Assembly: GCA_028707175.1 (NCBI GenBank)
Contig: JAQTUV010000002.1
Coordinates: forward strand, 248,001-312,000
Direction: 5' to 3'
DNA length: 64,000 nt
From: Sideroxydans sp.
GTDB taxonomy: Bacteria; Pseudomonadota; Gammaproteobacteria; Burkholderiales; Gallionellaceae
Part shown: in pieces, positions 55,108 through 63,666 of the stretch
Layout: each line of letters starts with the position of its first letter
Position numbering within the stretch: position 1 is the first letter of the stretch
The notes under the pieces: generated by a model
What the model was told of the DNA's origin: nothing
Databases searched by the model: none
Seen by the model: the letters and a program-made list of their open reading frames with translations, nothing else
Translations under genes and position numbers: made by a program

Positions 55108-57011
55108 GGGCGACTTTCATTCTTAGCTTGAATGACCCGCTGTTCAACGAACAGCGTATTGCCCGACATTTTTTTAGCCATCTTCTTCGCCTCAGTCATC
55201 GCAGATGAAACTTCATGATGAGAGATGTACTGGTTCGGGGCGGCTTGTATCGCACCAATGGAAAGTGACGTCAGCGGATGTAACTGAACAACACCATCAC
55301 GCCCCTCACTGCAATACCCCCCTGCCACAACATGCGCGTCATCAAACATCAGCGTGGCAGCTTGCTCAAATGAGCGCAAGGCATTCTCACAACGCACTTT
55401 CCAATCACGACTTTGCATCAGCAAAATGAAATCATCACCGCCGATGTGTCCAATGAAATCCAGCTTGGGATCACAAGCCCAACTCAAGATGCGGCTGGTA
55501 AGCTGAATCATTTCGTCACCTTTACGATAGCTATAGGTATCGTTGTAAGGCTTAAAATTATCTAGATCGCAATAACACGCAACAAAAGGTGTATTGGCAT
55601 GTAGCAATCGCTCGATGTGTTGATTGATTGGCACGTTACCTGGCAACAATGTGAGAGGGTTGGCGTAACGCGCTGCTTCCAATTGCATCTGCGTGAGTTC
55701 ACGCAATAAGTCTTGTCCTGAGGCAACGCCGATATAGCGACCGTTCTCTGTGATGATGAATCCATCTGCAAAATGGCGGCTGTCCGCTTCAGATAAGAAA
55801 TGGCTAAGCTCTTCGATCGGCATACCTTTTTCAACCAGCAAAGGATCCGCTTGAGCAAGTTCACCGCACGGTTTTTTGCCGTGTAGCTCACGCTGGAACG
55901 GTTTGGCAAAAAAATCGATGAACGAATAGCGATTGATAATACCCAATGGCGTCCCACCCTTTACAAGCGGAATAATGCGCAACGCAGGATTAGCACTGAA
56001 TCGATCAAAGATGATGTCATTAGGCGAATCAGGATGGACGGGCTCGATGTAGGTCAACAGCTTAGATGCGGTTACCTGCGAACGATAAGACGATTCGCTC
56101 TTGGGAAAGATCGCTATGTTATTGGCGTTGAGAATACGGCTGGTATCCGCAGACGGCAGGATAGGGGGAGTGGGATTGGGGCGTGCAATGAAATAGCCTT
56201 GTCCCAGTGCAATTCCGATGTCTCTAACCACGCGCAGTTCAGCTTCCGTCTCCACACCTTCTGCGATGACTCGTGTGCCGCAACTTTCAGCAATACCCTG
56301 TATCGACTTCAAGAACTGTAGCTTGATTGGATCGTGATCCACGCCCTGTACAAAATGCATGTCGATCTTCACAAACTCAGGACGCAGTTCAGACCACAAG
56401 CGCAGGCTAGAGAAACCTTCGCCCAAATCATCGATGGCAATCTTAAAACCCATGCTTCGGTAATGCAGCAATGCTCCTCGCATCGCTTCGAAATCATACG
56501 TTGGCTGATTTTCAGTGATTTCGATGACCACTCGCGAGGGATCGATATTCAATTCATTCAAGAAGACCAGCGTCTGCCCATTCTTAAAGCTGGGGTCGGT
56601 CAGTGTTTGTGGACTGACATTCAAAAATAGATTTCCCGGCAGATTTTGCATTGAGAATGCTTCAAGCACAGTTTGCCGCGAGAGCATCTCAACTTCTAAT
56701 GACACCCCCTCTCGTACTGCCGCCCCAAATAGATTCACTGGCGAATGTAATGTGCTGTCCGATGGCCCACGGATCAACCCTTCGAATCCCAAAAACTCTC
56801 CGCTCTTCAAATCAAGAATAGGCTGAAAGAGCGCGGTTAATTTACGTTGCTCAATAATCTCGCGTAGCGGCGTCATCACAACCATGCTCTCCTGAGCACA
56901 CACATGCTGCGAGATAAATTCCGCGCGTGGTGAACGTGGCACTGCCCGCAGGAAATCCATTGGTAGTGTGGGGGGCCGATAGTATTCAGTAGGCAGTATG
57001 GTGACGGACAT
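55104..57011 (-). CDS. EAL-CBS-GGDEF protein (cyclic-di-GMP related)
   Basis: The 635-residue protein starts at the ATG at 57011 (AGGAGC upstream). It has an N-terminal EAL phosphodiesterase domain (about 48-285), a CBS pair (about 320-450) and a C-terminal GGDEF domain. EAL residues look intact: E77 in [38 protein letters not shown] and GQGYFIARP. The GGDEF signature is GGDDF, and no RxxD inhibitory site precedes it, so cyclase activity is doubtful and the domain may only sense GTP. The CBS pair could bind adenine nucleotides. No membrane helix is present. It is co-transcribed with the chemoreceptor gene, hinting at a link between motility and c-di-GMP. Confidence 0.9.
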   Translation of the reverse strand: MSVTILPTEYYRPPTLPMDFLRAVPRSPRAEFISQHVCAQESMVVMTPLREIIEQRKLTALFQPILDLKSGEFLGFEGLIRGPSDSTLHSPVNLFGAAVREGVSLEVEMLSRQTVLEAFSMQNLPGNLFLNVSPQTLTDPSFKNGQTLVFLNELNIDPSRVVIEITENQPTYDFEAMRGALLHYRSMGFKIAIDDLGEGFSSLRLWSELRPEFVKIDMHFVQGVDHDPIKLQFLKSIQGIAESCGTRVIAEGVETEAELRVVRDIGIALGQGYFIARPNPTPPILPSADTSRILNANNIAIFPKSESSYRSQVTASKLLTYIEPVHPDSPNDIIFDRFSANPALRIIPLVKGGTPLGIINRYSFIDFFAKPFQRELHGKKPCGELAQADPLLVEKGMPIEELSHFLSEADSRHFADGFIITENGRYIGVASGQDLLRELTQMQLEAARYANPLTLLPGNVPINQHIERLLHANTPFVACYCDLDNFKPYNDTYSYRKGDEMIQLTSRILSWACDPKLDFIGHIGGDDFILLMQSRDWKVRCENALRSFEQAATLMFDDAHVVAGGYCSEGRDGVVQLHPLTSLSIGAIQAAPNQYISHHEVSSAMTEAKKMAKKMSGNTLFVEQRVIQAKNESRP

Positions 57012-57157
57012 GGGAAGCTCCTTGTGCTTTGCTAGGACAAGCACGGTAGCCTCAGCGTGTTACGCAGAGATGAAATATCTATGAATTTTGAATTTCAGGG
57101 ACAACCGCCCCGACAATGGGTCACACCATAAGCATTGCACTTATACCCAACGACAAT

Positions 57158-57184
57158 CGGCTCATGAATGTTATCCATGAGCCG
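57158..57184. terminator. Hairpin behind the Lys/Glu-rich gene
   Basis: CGGCTCATG and CATGAGCCG pair over 9 bp around a nine-base loop. It lies 23 bases past the stop of the gene ending at 57207 on the minus strand. No T run follows, so it is a weak terminator candidate. Confidence 0.5.
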
Positions 57185-57206
57185 TGCCTACAAGACCTAC
57201 TGCTAT

Positions 57207-57593
57207 TTATTTTGCAGTTACCTTCTTGGCTTTGACTACTTTCGCCGGTTTTTCTGCTGACTTAACTTTGCTAGGCGCTTTTACCTTAGCCGCAGGAGCC
57301 GCTTTCTCAGCTTCGTTGCTATGCTGTTTTTCGCTCTTTTCTTCTTTCTTTTTTTCTTTCTTCTCTTCTTTTTTCTCAGCCTTGCTGTTCAATGTAGCCA
57401 TCATCTTGCGCCACTCTTGAAGCTGCTCATCTTCCAACTCCATCTGCAATGCCAGCGCTTCTTCTCTGCTTAGTTTATCTTTCTCCAAGCGACGAGGTAA
57501 TTTGCCAGACATCCTAGAAAGTAAACGCTCGGATTCAATCTTGGATAATTTTTTCACTTTTTCCGCATACAGCGGATTACTTAATTTCGGCAT
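57207..57593 (-). CDS. Small Lys/Glu/Ala-rich protein of unknown function
   Basis: The 128-residue product has a helical N-terminal half (MPKLSNPLYAEKVKKLSKIE, then LQMELEDEQLQEWRKMMATL) and a low-complexity C-terminal half of alternating Lys/Glu (KKEEKKEKKKEEKSEK) followed by histone-H1-like Ala/Lys/Pro/Val repeats (KVKAPSKVKSAEKPAKVVKA). Such tails bind DNA or RNA in other proteins; here this is a guess. No signal peptide or membrane span. GGAGGAGT eight bases before the ATG is a strong ribosome-binding site, so it is probably well translated. I do not recognise a family. Confidence 0.7.
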   Translation of the reverse strand: MPKLSNPLYAEKVKKLSKIESERLLSRMSGKLPRRLEKDKLSREEALALQMELEDEQLQEWRKMMATLNSKAEKKEEKKEKKKEEKSEKQHSNEAEKAAPAAKVKAPSKVKSAEKPAKVVKAKKVTAK

Positions 57594-57722
57594 TCCAAAC
57601 TCCTCCTAATATTTTCAGTTCCTACAAAGTCGGTGAAGAACCAATCATGCTTATATTTATCACCCTGCCTTGAGCATATAGATTAGGCGCGCATTTCTCA
57701 ATTGTAATAATTCCGTCATTTA

Positions 57723-57748
57723 GCGCGACTGCATGAAAGCAGTCGCGC
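57723..57748. terminator. Hairpin behind the SRPBCC gene
   Basis: GCGCGACTGC and GCAGTCGCGC pair exactly over 10 bp around ATGAAA, 22 bases past the stop of the minus-strand gene ending at 57771. A T-rich tail is lacking on the minus strand. Confidence 0.55.
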
Positions 57749-57770
57749 ATTATTGTGTACAGCCCCACAT

Positions 57771-58337
57771 TTAATTGTCACAGTGATCCGATAACACACT
57801 TTTATTTTTTTCAGCCAACTGAGCAATCGAACCAAATCGATCGATCAATCCATTCTTCGCAAAATGATCGATGACGAACAATGGGATCACAGTATCCGGC
57901 TCCCATGTCCCCTCGAATAACAAAGTGCTGCCATGTGGACGAGCATCAATATGCCAATTACCCTCAAATCTTTTTGAATCACCCGACATTTGAGTAAATG
58001 AGATTCCCTTCTTAGGCTGCTCTTTGTATTCCATCTTTGAACGCAAACGAATGCGCATGAACAAAACTCGTTCATCCGCCACGCGTTCAACCATCACTGT
58101 ATCTGGCGATATCCGGACTGCGTTTGATTCGACCACGCCGGGCAATCCTTTTGCCGCCTCATAGTCTGTAAGGTAGCGATAAGCAGCGCATTGAGTTAGT
58201 GATGAGTCAAAGCGAGCCGCTAACGAATACACACTTCCAACTCGATTCACCTCAACTTGCAAGTTTGGCTGATGGGTGTCAGACATTGCCACACTAGGGG
58301 CAATGAGTAGAAATATAAACAGGACGTATTTATGCAT
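57771..58337 (-). CDS. Exported SRPBCC (START/polyketide-cyclase-like) protein
   Basis: The 188-residue precursor has a signal peptide (MHKYVLFIFLLIAPSVAMS-D). The mature part resembles SRPBCC ligand-binding domains: an opening strand LQVEVNRVGSVYSLAARFD, AAYRYLTDYEAAKGLPGVVE (in the family, the site of the 'season-of-change' loop), then ERVADERVLFMRIRLR, RFEGNWHIDARPHGSTLLFE and a closing long helix after DTVIPLFVIDHF. These proteins bind hydrophobic small molecules. Export to the periplasm is likely. The function is unknown. It stands alone between two hairpins. Confidence 0.7.
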   Translation of the reverse strand: MHKYVLFIFLLIAPSVAMSDTHQPNLQVEVNRVGSVYSLAARFDSSLTQCAAYRYLTDYEAAKGLPGVVESNAVRISPDTVMVERVADERVLFMRIRLRSKMEYKEQPKKGISFTQMSGDSKRFEGNWHIDARPHGSTLLFEGTWEPDTVIPLFVIDHFAKNGLIDRFGSIAQLAEKNKSVLSDHCDN

Positions 58338-58449
58338 GGCACCTCTTTATAGAGGCTATATGTGACGAGAGAATGTCCATTTTGCTTCATACATATTGCA
58401 CCGTTTTGCGCAGCCAACTGTTCAAACGGATTTCTTAAAATACACTCCT

Positions 58450-58480
58450 AAAACAACGAGCGTCCGAAGACGCTCGTGTC
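58450..58480 (-). terminator. Terminator of the alkaline phosphatase operon
   Basis: On the minus strand ACGAGCGTC-TTCG-GACGCTCGT forms a 9-bp stem with a UUCG loop, followed by TGTTTTAGG. It lies about 45 bases beyond the stop of the gene ending at 58522. The same GCGTC-TTCG-GACGC core is used in the porin terminator. Confidence 0.85.
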
Positions 58481-58521
58481 TGCAATATTTTCTGTTTGAA
58501 GCCACCGGCATGTAGGCGTTC

Positions 58522-59256
58522 TCAATCTAAAAAGTCTGAGTATTCTTTTTGCACATACCCCTTTGTATCTGGCCACGGCAGTTTTGAACTCGCCACAGGG
58601 TTCACTTTAATGCTCACTTTTCTATATATTGAGCCATCATTTTTTCCCGTTTCAATTTCGCGGGGAATCAAATTTTTGGCATCCCAAAGCACACGCTGGA
58701 ATATGCCATTACGCTCCAACTCATGCCAGCTAAGCTGTCCGTCAGATGCTTTGATGTTTGACTGTGGCATCGACATAACAACGGTCGGATCAACTAAATA
58801 ATAAGCATTCACCCATGAGCCATCAAAGTTGACGTTCTCAAATTCAGTTGCAACGATATTGATAAGTTGCTTATTCGGAATATCCAAGTATTCCAACTTT
58901 ATCTGCTTGCCTTCTTGCGTTACATGTCGAGGCAAACCAATCGGGTTGAAGTGTTTGTGATCATGCTCATCACCATGCTCTTTATGCTCATGCGCAGCAT
59001 TTGCCCTCTCTGTCCACTTTGGCAATACACGTGACACCCACACATGACCTGGGCGACGCCACATCGTTTCTTCGTAGCGACTTTCACGCAACACGCCGTC
59101 AGAGGTTAAAGCGCGATCATAATAAACAATCGAAATATCCAAAGCAGGTGCATCTGCCAACTTATTTGCACCTTGTTGAGCCAGTGCATCCCCGCTTGAT
59201 ACAAACGCGAGCATGAGAATAAATAATATTTTGTAAGTGTGAGTGAATGATTTCAC
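58522..59256 (-). CDS. Exported protein of unknown function downstream of alkaline phosphatases
   Basis: The 244-residue precursor has a signal peptide (MKSFTHTYKILFILMLAFVSSGDALA-QQ, cut across residues 1-26). The mature protein has a His/Glu-rich patch (HEHKEHGDEHDHKH, near residues 90-103) that could bind zinc or other metals. The rest looks like beta strands (LEYLDIPNKQLINIVATEFEN and HELERNGIFQRVLWDAKN, in separate places), weakly like LolA- or lipoprotein-sorting-type folds; I do not recognise a family. It follows the second phosphatase gene by 76 bases, with a hairpin in between, so it is likely part of the same locus and may help metal supply to the zinc enzymes (guess). Confidence 0.7.
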   Translation of the reverse strand: MKSFTHTYKILFILMLAFVSSGDALAQQGANKLADAPALDISIVYYDRALTSDGVLRESRYEETMWRRPGHVWVSRVLPKWTERANAAHEHKEHGDEHDHKHFNPIGLPRHVTQEGKQIKLEYLDIPNKQLINIVATEFENVNFDGSWVNAYYLVDPTVVMSMPQSNIKASDGQLSWHELERNGIFQRVLWDAKNLIPREIETGKNDGSIYRKVSIKVNPVASSKLPWPDTKGYVQKEYSDFLD

Positions 59257-59274
59257 AGCGGCCTCATCAATTAA

Positions 59275-59303
59275 ATCCGGCGGCTGGAAATTCCAGCCGC
59301 CGG
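59275..59303 (-). terminator. Strong hairpin between alkaline phosphatase and its downstream gene
   Basis: TCCGGCGGCTGGAA and TTCCAGCCGCCGGA pair over 14 bp, followed on the minus strand by TTTAATTG. It could partly terminate or protect the phosphatase mRNA while letting some transcription reach the gene ending at 58522. Confidence 0.65.
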
Positions 59304-59332
59304 ATGAATGGTTACTTAAAAGAAATCTCGCA

Positions 59333-60802
59333 TTAAATACCTAGTGCGTTCTTGATAATGTTGAACACTTGCGTGTTTTCCATCGTGCCTTTGAAACTTT
59401 GCGCACCTGCACCTGTGGCAAACAACATGACATCACCACCGCCATGCGTTTCACTACCTGCCGCTGTTCTCACGCCAGCTTCTTGCAGATAGTTATCTGC
59501 GGTCACTGTTGCTGTCGACAACGGTGTACGTGCCACGTTCAAACGATTAGGGCCATTACCAAATACCAAGGTGGTGTAGTTCACACCATTCTTGTCGGTC
59601 GATTCTGGATTACCTGCCGAGTACGAACGATTGATATCCAAAATGGGATTACCAATCTTGCCGTAACCGTTGAACGTCATCGTATGGTCATGGTCTGCTG
59701 TCACCACGATCAAGGTGTTTGCCAAGGTTGGATCGGTCAGCTTGATCTCTGCGATGGCAGCCGCGATTGCATCATCGAATGCAATGGTGTCCACCAGCGC
59801 GCGCTTGGCATTGGTGTTGTGCAAGGCATGGTCGATGCGTCCACCTTCGACCATGAGGAAAAATCCGTTAGGATTATTCTTCAACATCTTGATCGATTTC
59901 ACTGCCATTTCTGCCAAGGTGGGTTGTGTCAAACCCGCTCCCGCACCTGCTGTTGTTTGCGCCGCACGATCCAACTCATATTCGAGATGGCTTGTGGTGC
60001 TGTACAAACCGAGGAACTTCGTCGTGGTGTTAGGTGCTGCCGCCATTGCCGCCTTAGTCGATGCGAAGGTGTAGCCAGCAGTTGTCATTTCAGCCGTTAA
60101 GTCGCGCAGATCAACACGTCCTTTAGTGTTTGTTGTCGCGTTATATGGAGTGAAATGATTCAACCCGCCTCCCATCAGCACATCAACACCCAAATCCGTC
60201 CCTTTGGTTAGGGCTGAGTTATAACCCACCCCATTGGGAACAAGCTGAGCCGCAATGTGGAAGGCTGCATTTCGATTGCAGATATGCGCGTAAGTTGCGG
60301 CAGGCGTTGCGTGGGTCAATTCGGTCGTCGTCACCGCACCTACTGCCTTGCCACTTGCTTTGGCCAACTCCAAGATAGTTGGCACTGATGAACCATTCCC
60401 AACAGCACAATTGTTCACCGCATTCGCAACGTTCGGTGTCACCGTAGTGTCGGCACTTGGCTTGTTTGCCCCACTCGCAATCGTATTGGTCGACATCGAG
60501 ATAACTTCATTATTAGCTTTAATACCGGTCATGTACGCCCCCATCGATGGCGCGCTGTCTGTCGTCTGCGCATCATTCGAATAGGTCTTGATGCGCGCAG
60601 TACGCTCCATCAATGTTTCAAACTTTAATGAACCCTGCTCACCATATTGATAGATGCGTGAGGCAGTCACAACCGTAGGGCCCATGCCATCACCCAAGAA
60701 GAAGATGACGTTCTTTGCTACACCTGCGGCGTATGCATTAGATGCAAACAGTGCCGCCAAAATAACTGCCGTGGCTGATGCCTTGAAAATTTGCTTATTC
60801 AT
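59333..60802 (-). CDS. Alkaline phosphatase (PhoA family), secreted
   Basis: This enzyme releases phosphate from external phosphomonoesters. The 489-residue precursor has a signal peptide (MNKQIFKASATAVILAALFA then SNAYA). Catalytic residues of the family are visible: metal ligand D38 in FFLGDGMGP, nucleophile S83 in TTDSAPSMGAYMTG, VEGGRIDHALHNTN (Asp and two His), VTADHDHTMTF, and the late His in SETHGGGDVMLF. A His follows the Asp in GGRIDH, as in many non-enteric enzymes. It starts 23 bases after the first phosphatase gene (60826), so the two paralogues form an operon. No Pho box is visible in the gap. Confidence 0.95.
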   Translation of the reverse strand: MNKQIFKASATAVILAALFASNAYAAGVAKNVIFFLGDGMGPTVVTASRIYQYGEQGSLKFETLMERTARIKTYSNDAQTTDSAPSMGAYMTGIKANNEVISMSTNTIASGANKPSADTTVTPNVANAVNNCAVGNGSSVPTILELAKASGKAVGAVTTTELTHATPAATYAHICNRNAAFHIAAQLVPNGVGYNSALTKGTDLGVDVLMGGGLNHFTPYNATTNTKGRVDLRDLTAEMTTAGYTFASTKAAMAAAPNTTTKFLGLYSTTSHLEYELDRAAQTTAGAGAGLTQPTLAEMAVKSIKMLKNNPNGFFLMVEGGRIDHALHNTNAKRALVDTIAFDDAIAAAIAEIKLTDPTLANTLIVVTADHDHTMTFNGYGKIGNPILDINRSYSAGNPESTDKNGVNYTTLVFGNGPNRLNVARTPLSTATVTADNYLQEAGVRTAAGSETHGGGDVMLFATGAGAQSFKGTMENTQVFNIIKNALGI

Positions 60803-60825
60803 ATTCTTAATCTCCGAGAGTTTGC

Positions 60826-62295
60826 TTAGAGGCCGGCAGCGGTTTTAACCAACTGGAAGACCTTGGTGTTATCTATGCTTCCGTAAAAATTGGATGCGCC
60901 CATGCCCATCGCGCCCAAGAACACATCTGTTCCGCCGTGAGTTTCAGAACCCACATTGGTTTGAATCACAGCCTCTTGGTGATACAGATCAGCACTGGTA
61001 GTTGCCTCAGTGATGGTCAGCCCAGCACGTGTCGCATTGCGATTTTCGCCATTACCAAAACCGATAATGGAATACGGTGTGCTATCAGCATCCAAGTCGA
61101 ACAAACCCGTTACATAGTTTTTCACCAACCCCAACACACCTGGATTAGTGGCCGTCGTTTTACCTGTACGTTGCGCATAACCGTTCAACACCAAGGTGTG
61201 GTCATGGTCAGCTGTTACCACAATCAAGGTGTTCGCTAGTGTTGGGTCGGTTAGCTTTGCTTTATCAATGGCAGCTTTGATGGCGTTGTCGAAAGCTACG
61301 GTGTCTTGCAATGCTTTCTTCGCAATCGTGCTGTGCAAAGCGTGGTCGATACGCCCGCCCTCAACCATCAAGAAATAGCCATTGGGATTTTGCGACAAGA
61401 TGTCCATAGACTTAGTCGTCATCTCTGCCAAGCTAGGCTGAGTTACGCCATTACCCGCACCTGCCGCAACTTGCGCGATACGATCCAAGTCATATTCCAA
61501 ATGGCTCGTTTTTGAATACAGACCGATAAACTTTTTATCCAATGGCGCAGCCAACATCTCTGCTTTTGTTTTAGCGACGGTGTAGTTCAACCCCGCCAGC
61601 TCAGCAGTCAAGTCACGATTGTCTGCACGGCCTTTAGTGTTCGACGCGCTGTATGGAGTGAAGTGATTCAACCCGCCACCCATCAACACATCGACTCCGT
61701 CGTACAGCGCCTTGTTAAAGCCAACTCCGCCCGGAACCAATTGGGCTGCAATGTGGTATTGCGCATTGCGGTTACAGATGTGTGAATAAGTTGCAGCTGG
61801 TGTGGCATGAGTCAACTCGGTTGTAGTGATTGCGCCCGTAGCCCATCCTTTTGCTTTTGCCAATTCAAGCAATGTCGTTGCAGACGTGCCGTTGCTCGCC
61901 GCACAATTATTGATAGTCAGATTTCCATTTGCATCTGCACTTGGTGAAGTCGCCACTGTATTTGGCGACATCGAGATCACTTCGTTGTTGGTTTTTACGC
62001 CTGTCATGTACGCAGCCATTGACGGTGCGCTATCAGTCACTTGGGCATCATTGGAAAAGGTTTTAACAAATGCACTTTCTGGCAATGTGTCAATCGTCAG
62101 ATTGCCTGTCTCACCCACTGAATAGATTCGAGCAGCAGTGAGCGTCGTCATCCCCATGCCATCGCCCAAGAAGAAGATCACATTTTTCTTTGGACCACTG
62201 ACCGAGGCGGTTGTCGTTCCACCACAACCGACTAGCATCATGCTGAGTACAAGCGCACTAATCGCACTCGCTTTCACTTTCGAGTTAACTTTCAT
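60826..62295 (-). CDS. Alkaline phosphatase (PhoA family), predicted lipoprotein
   Basis: The 489-residue protein is a close paralogue of its downstream neighbour, aligning over the whole length. The N-terminus differs: MMLVGCGGTTTA has a lipobox (L-V-G-C24), so the enzyme is probably a membrane-anchored lipoprotein, while the second copy is soluble. Catalytic motifs are kept: D45 in FFLGDGMGMTT, S89 in VTDSAPSMAAYMTG, VEGGRIDHALHS, VTADHDHTLVL and SETHGGTDVFLG. It is the first gene of the pair. The 170 bases upstream up to the porin terminator are AT-rich, and I found no convincing Pho box there, so its control is unclear. Confidence 0.95.
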   Translation of the reverse strand: MKVNSKVKASAISALVLSMMLVGCGGTTTASVSGPKKNVIFFLGDGMGMTTLTAARIYSVGETGNLTIDTLPESAFVKTFSNDAQVTDSAPSMAAYMTGVKTNNEVISMSPNTVATSPSADANGNLTINNCAASNGTSATTLLELAKAKGWATGAITTTELTHATPAATYSHICNRNAQYHIAAQLVPGGVGFNKALYDGVDVLMGGGLNHFTPYSASNTKGRADNRDLTAELAGLNYTVAKTKAEMLAAPLDKKFIGLYSKTSHLEYDLDRIAQVAAGAGNGVTQPSLAEMTTKSMDILSQNPNGYFLMVEGGRIDHALHSTIAKKALQDTVAFDNAIKAAIDKAKLTDPTLANTLIVVTADHDHTLVLNGYAQRTGKTTATNPGVLGLVKNYVTGLFDLDADSTPYSIIGFGNGENRNATRAGLTITEATTSADLYHQEAVIQTNVGSETHGGTDVFLGAMGMGASNFYGSIDNTKVFQLVKTAAGL

Positions 62296-62411
62296 TTGTC
62301 GTCTTCCATCTGATTAAAAGGAACAAGCAAGATACGATCTGAAAATTAAAACCAAGTGAACTATTAATTAAGTATTTATGCGAAATGTCCTGAGATATTT
62401 TTGGTAAATAG

Positions 62412-62438
62412 AAAACGGGCGTCCGAAGACGCCCGTTT
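62412..62438 (-). terminator. Terminator of the porin gene
   Basis: On the minus strand AAACGGGCGTC-TTCG-GACGCCCGTTT forms an 11-bp stem with a UUCG loop and is followed by TCTATTT. It lies about 28 bases past the porin stop and separates it from the alkaline phosphatase genes. Confidence 0.9.
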
Positions 62439-62466
62439 GACTTCTTAGCTAACTGAGGAGGTTAGA

Positions 62467-63540
62467 TTAGAAAGCGTGAACGATACCGCCACCCAAGTAA
62501 GTCAGCGTAACGCTAGTTGGAAGAGCTATAGTTCCTGCATTTGTTTTGTTGCTTGTATAAGCAGCAAACAGTTCAGTGCGCTTCGAGAAGTTGAAAGCGT
62601 ATTTCAAGCTCAATTGATTAACGTCGTTAGCTGCGTTTGTGCCTGTCGCTGTAGAACCAGCCTTAGCGTAACTAACTGCGAAATGATTTGGGCCCATCTT
62701 GTATTGACCAACTACTTCAACGTTGTTGGCCTTTACACTTGCAATAGCAGATGTGTTTGTTGTGAAGCTTTCAGCCATTGCGCCAATTGAAAAATCAGCA
62801 ATGTCGTAATTACCAACCAAGCGGAATGCTTTATCAGTCGTGCCTTGAGTTGAGTTTGCAGTTGTTACAGCACCTACATCATTACGACCTTCGTAAGCTG
62901 CCGCAACGTAGATATCTGCAACAGCATACGTAGCAGACAATGAGTAGATAGACTTATTAGTTGCCTTCAAAGTGCCATTCGCAGCTGTTGCAGCTTCGTC
63001 TGGGCTGAACATTGCAGCTACTTGGAAACTATCCATCAACTTTGGAGACCAGTACTGCACCATGTTTGTTTGGCGTGTGTTGTAGTTCTTACCAGCGGAA
63101 CGACCAATAACGGCTGTGGATGTCCATGATGTTGCGTTATCGAACAATTCAATCTTGTTGTGCGCAACCTTGAATGGTGTATCCCAGATACCCAGCATTA
63201 CTTTACCGAAAGCACCTTCGATACCCGCACCGCTGTTACGCGACTTGGCCAAACCAGAGGTTGTGGAACTGCCATCAGCATCCATCTCAAGTTCGAACTG
63301 GTAAACAGCGCTCAGGCCTTCGCCCAAATCTTCTTTGCCCTTCACGCCGAAACGAGAAGCATTGGTATTTACGCGCACTTGAGTTGCTACACCTGGTGCA
63401 CCTGCTGCAACTGTTGCATTGCTACCTTTTGCATCAATGGTCATCAATGCCTTGCCGTAAACGGTCACGTTTGCGTTGTCGGCGAATGCCGGAGTTGTGA
63501 ATGCAGCTGCAACTGCCAGTGCTACGATTGTCTTTTTCAT
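62467..63540 (-). CDS. Outer-membrane porin, Gram-negative porin family
   Basis: The 357-residue precursor has a signal peptide (MKKTIVALAVAAAFTTPAFA) and then NVTVYGKALMTID, the usual first strand of betaproteobacterial trimeric porins. Further hallmarks are SRFGVKGKEDLGEGLSAVYQ, FGKVMLGIWDTPFK, the alternating aromatic strands, and the C-terminal Phe (GGGIVHAF), needed for outer-membrane insertion. It is shorter in variable loops than OmpC-type porins. The promoter carries the clearest Pho box in the window, so this is probably a phosphate-starvation porin in the sense of PhoE or OprP. Selectivity for phosphate cannot be told from sequence alone. Confidence 0.92.
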   Translation of the reverse strand: MKKTIVALAVAAAFTTPAFADNANVTVYGKALMTIDAKGSNATVAAGAPGVATQVRVNTNASRFGVKGKEDLGEGLSAVYQFELEMDADGSSTTSGLAKSRNSGAGIEGAFGKVMLGIWDTPFKVAHNKIELFDNATSWTSTAVIGRSAGKNYNTRQTNMVQYWSPKLMDSFQVAAMFSPDEAATAANGTLKATNKSIYSLSATYAVADIYVAAAYEGRNDVGAVTTANSTQGTTDKAFRLVGNYDIADFSIGAMAESFTTNTSAIASVKANNVEVVGQYKMGPNHFAVSYAKAGSTATGTNAANDVNQLSLKYAFNFSKRTELFAAYTSNKTNAGTIALPTSVTLTYLGGGIVHAF

Positions 63541-63610
63541 TGTTGCTCCTAGTCATTAAATAAAATTGCTCTGAATTCCTCAACTCACGAGGGAGGATTA
63601 AGGCGAGCGA

Positions 63611-63666
63611 ATTATGGGGAGGCTTTATGACAGGCGAATTACATGAAAATGACAGCTGTGTTACAG
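63611..63666 (-). promoter_or_regulatory. Pho-box promoter of the porin gene (four repeats)
   Basis: On the minus strand four heptamers separated by four bases read CTGTAAC (63660-63666), CTGTCAT (63649-63655), ATGTAAT (63638-63644) and CTGTCAT (63627-63633). Three are at or within one mismatch of CTGTCAT/CTGTAAC. Ten bases after the last, CATAAT (63611-63616) is a near-consensus -10. The start near 63604 leaves a leader of about 64 bases before the ATG. Confidence 0.85.

Noticed and set aside
62296-62411. Pho box before the first alkaline phosphatase
   Set aside because: I looked for 7-bp units with 11-bp spacing on both strands and found none near consensus.
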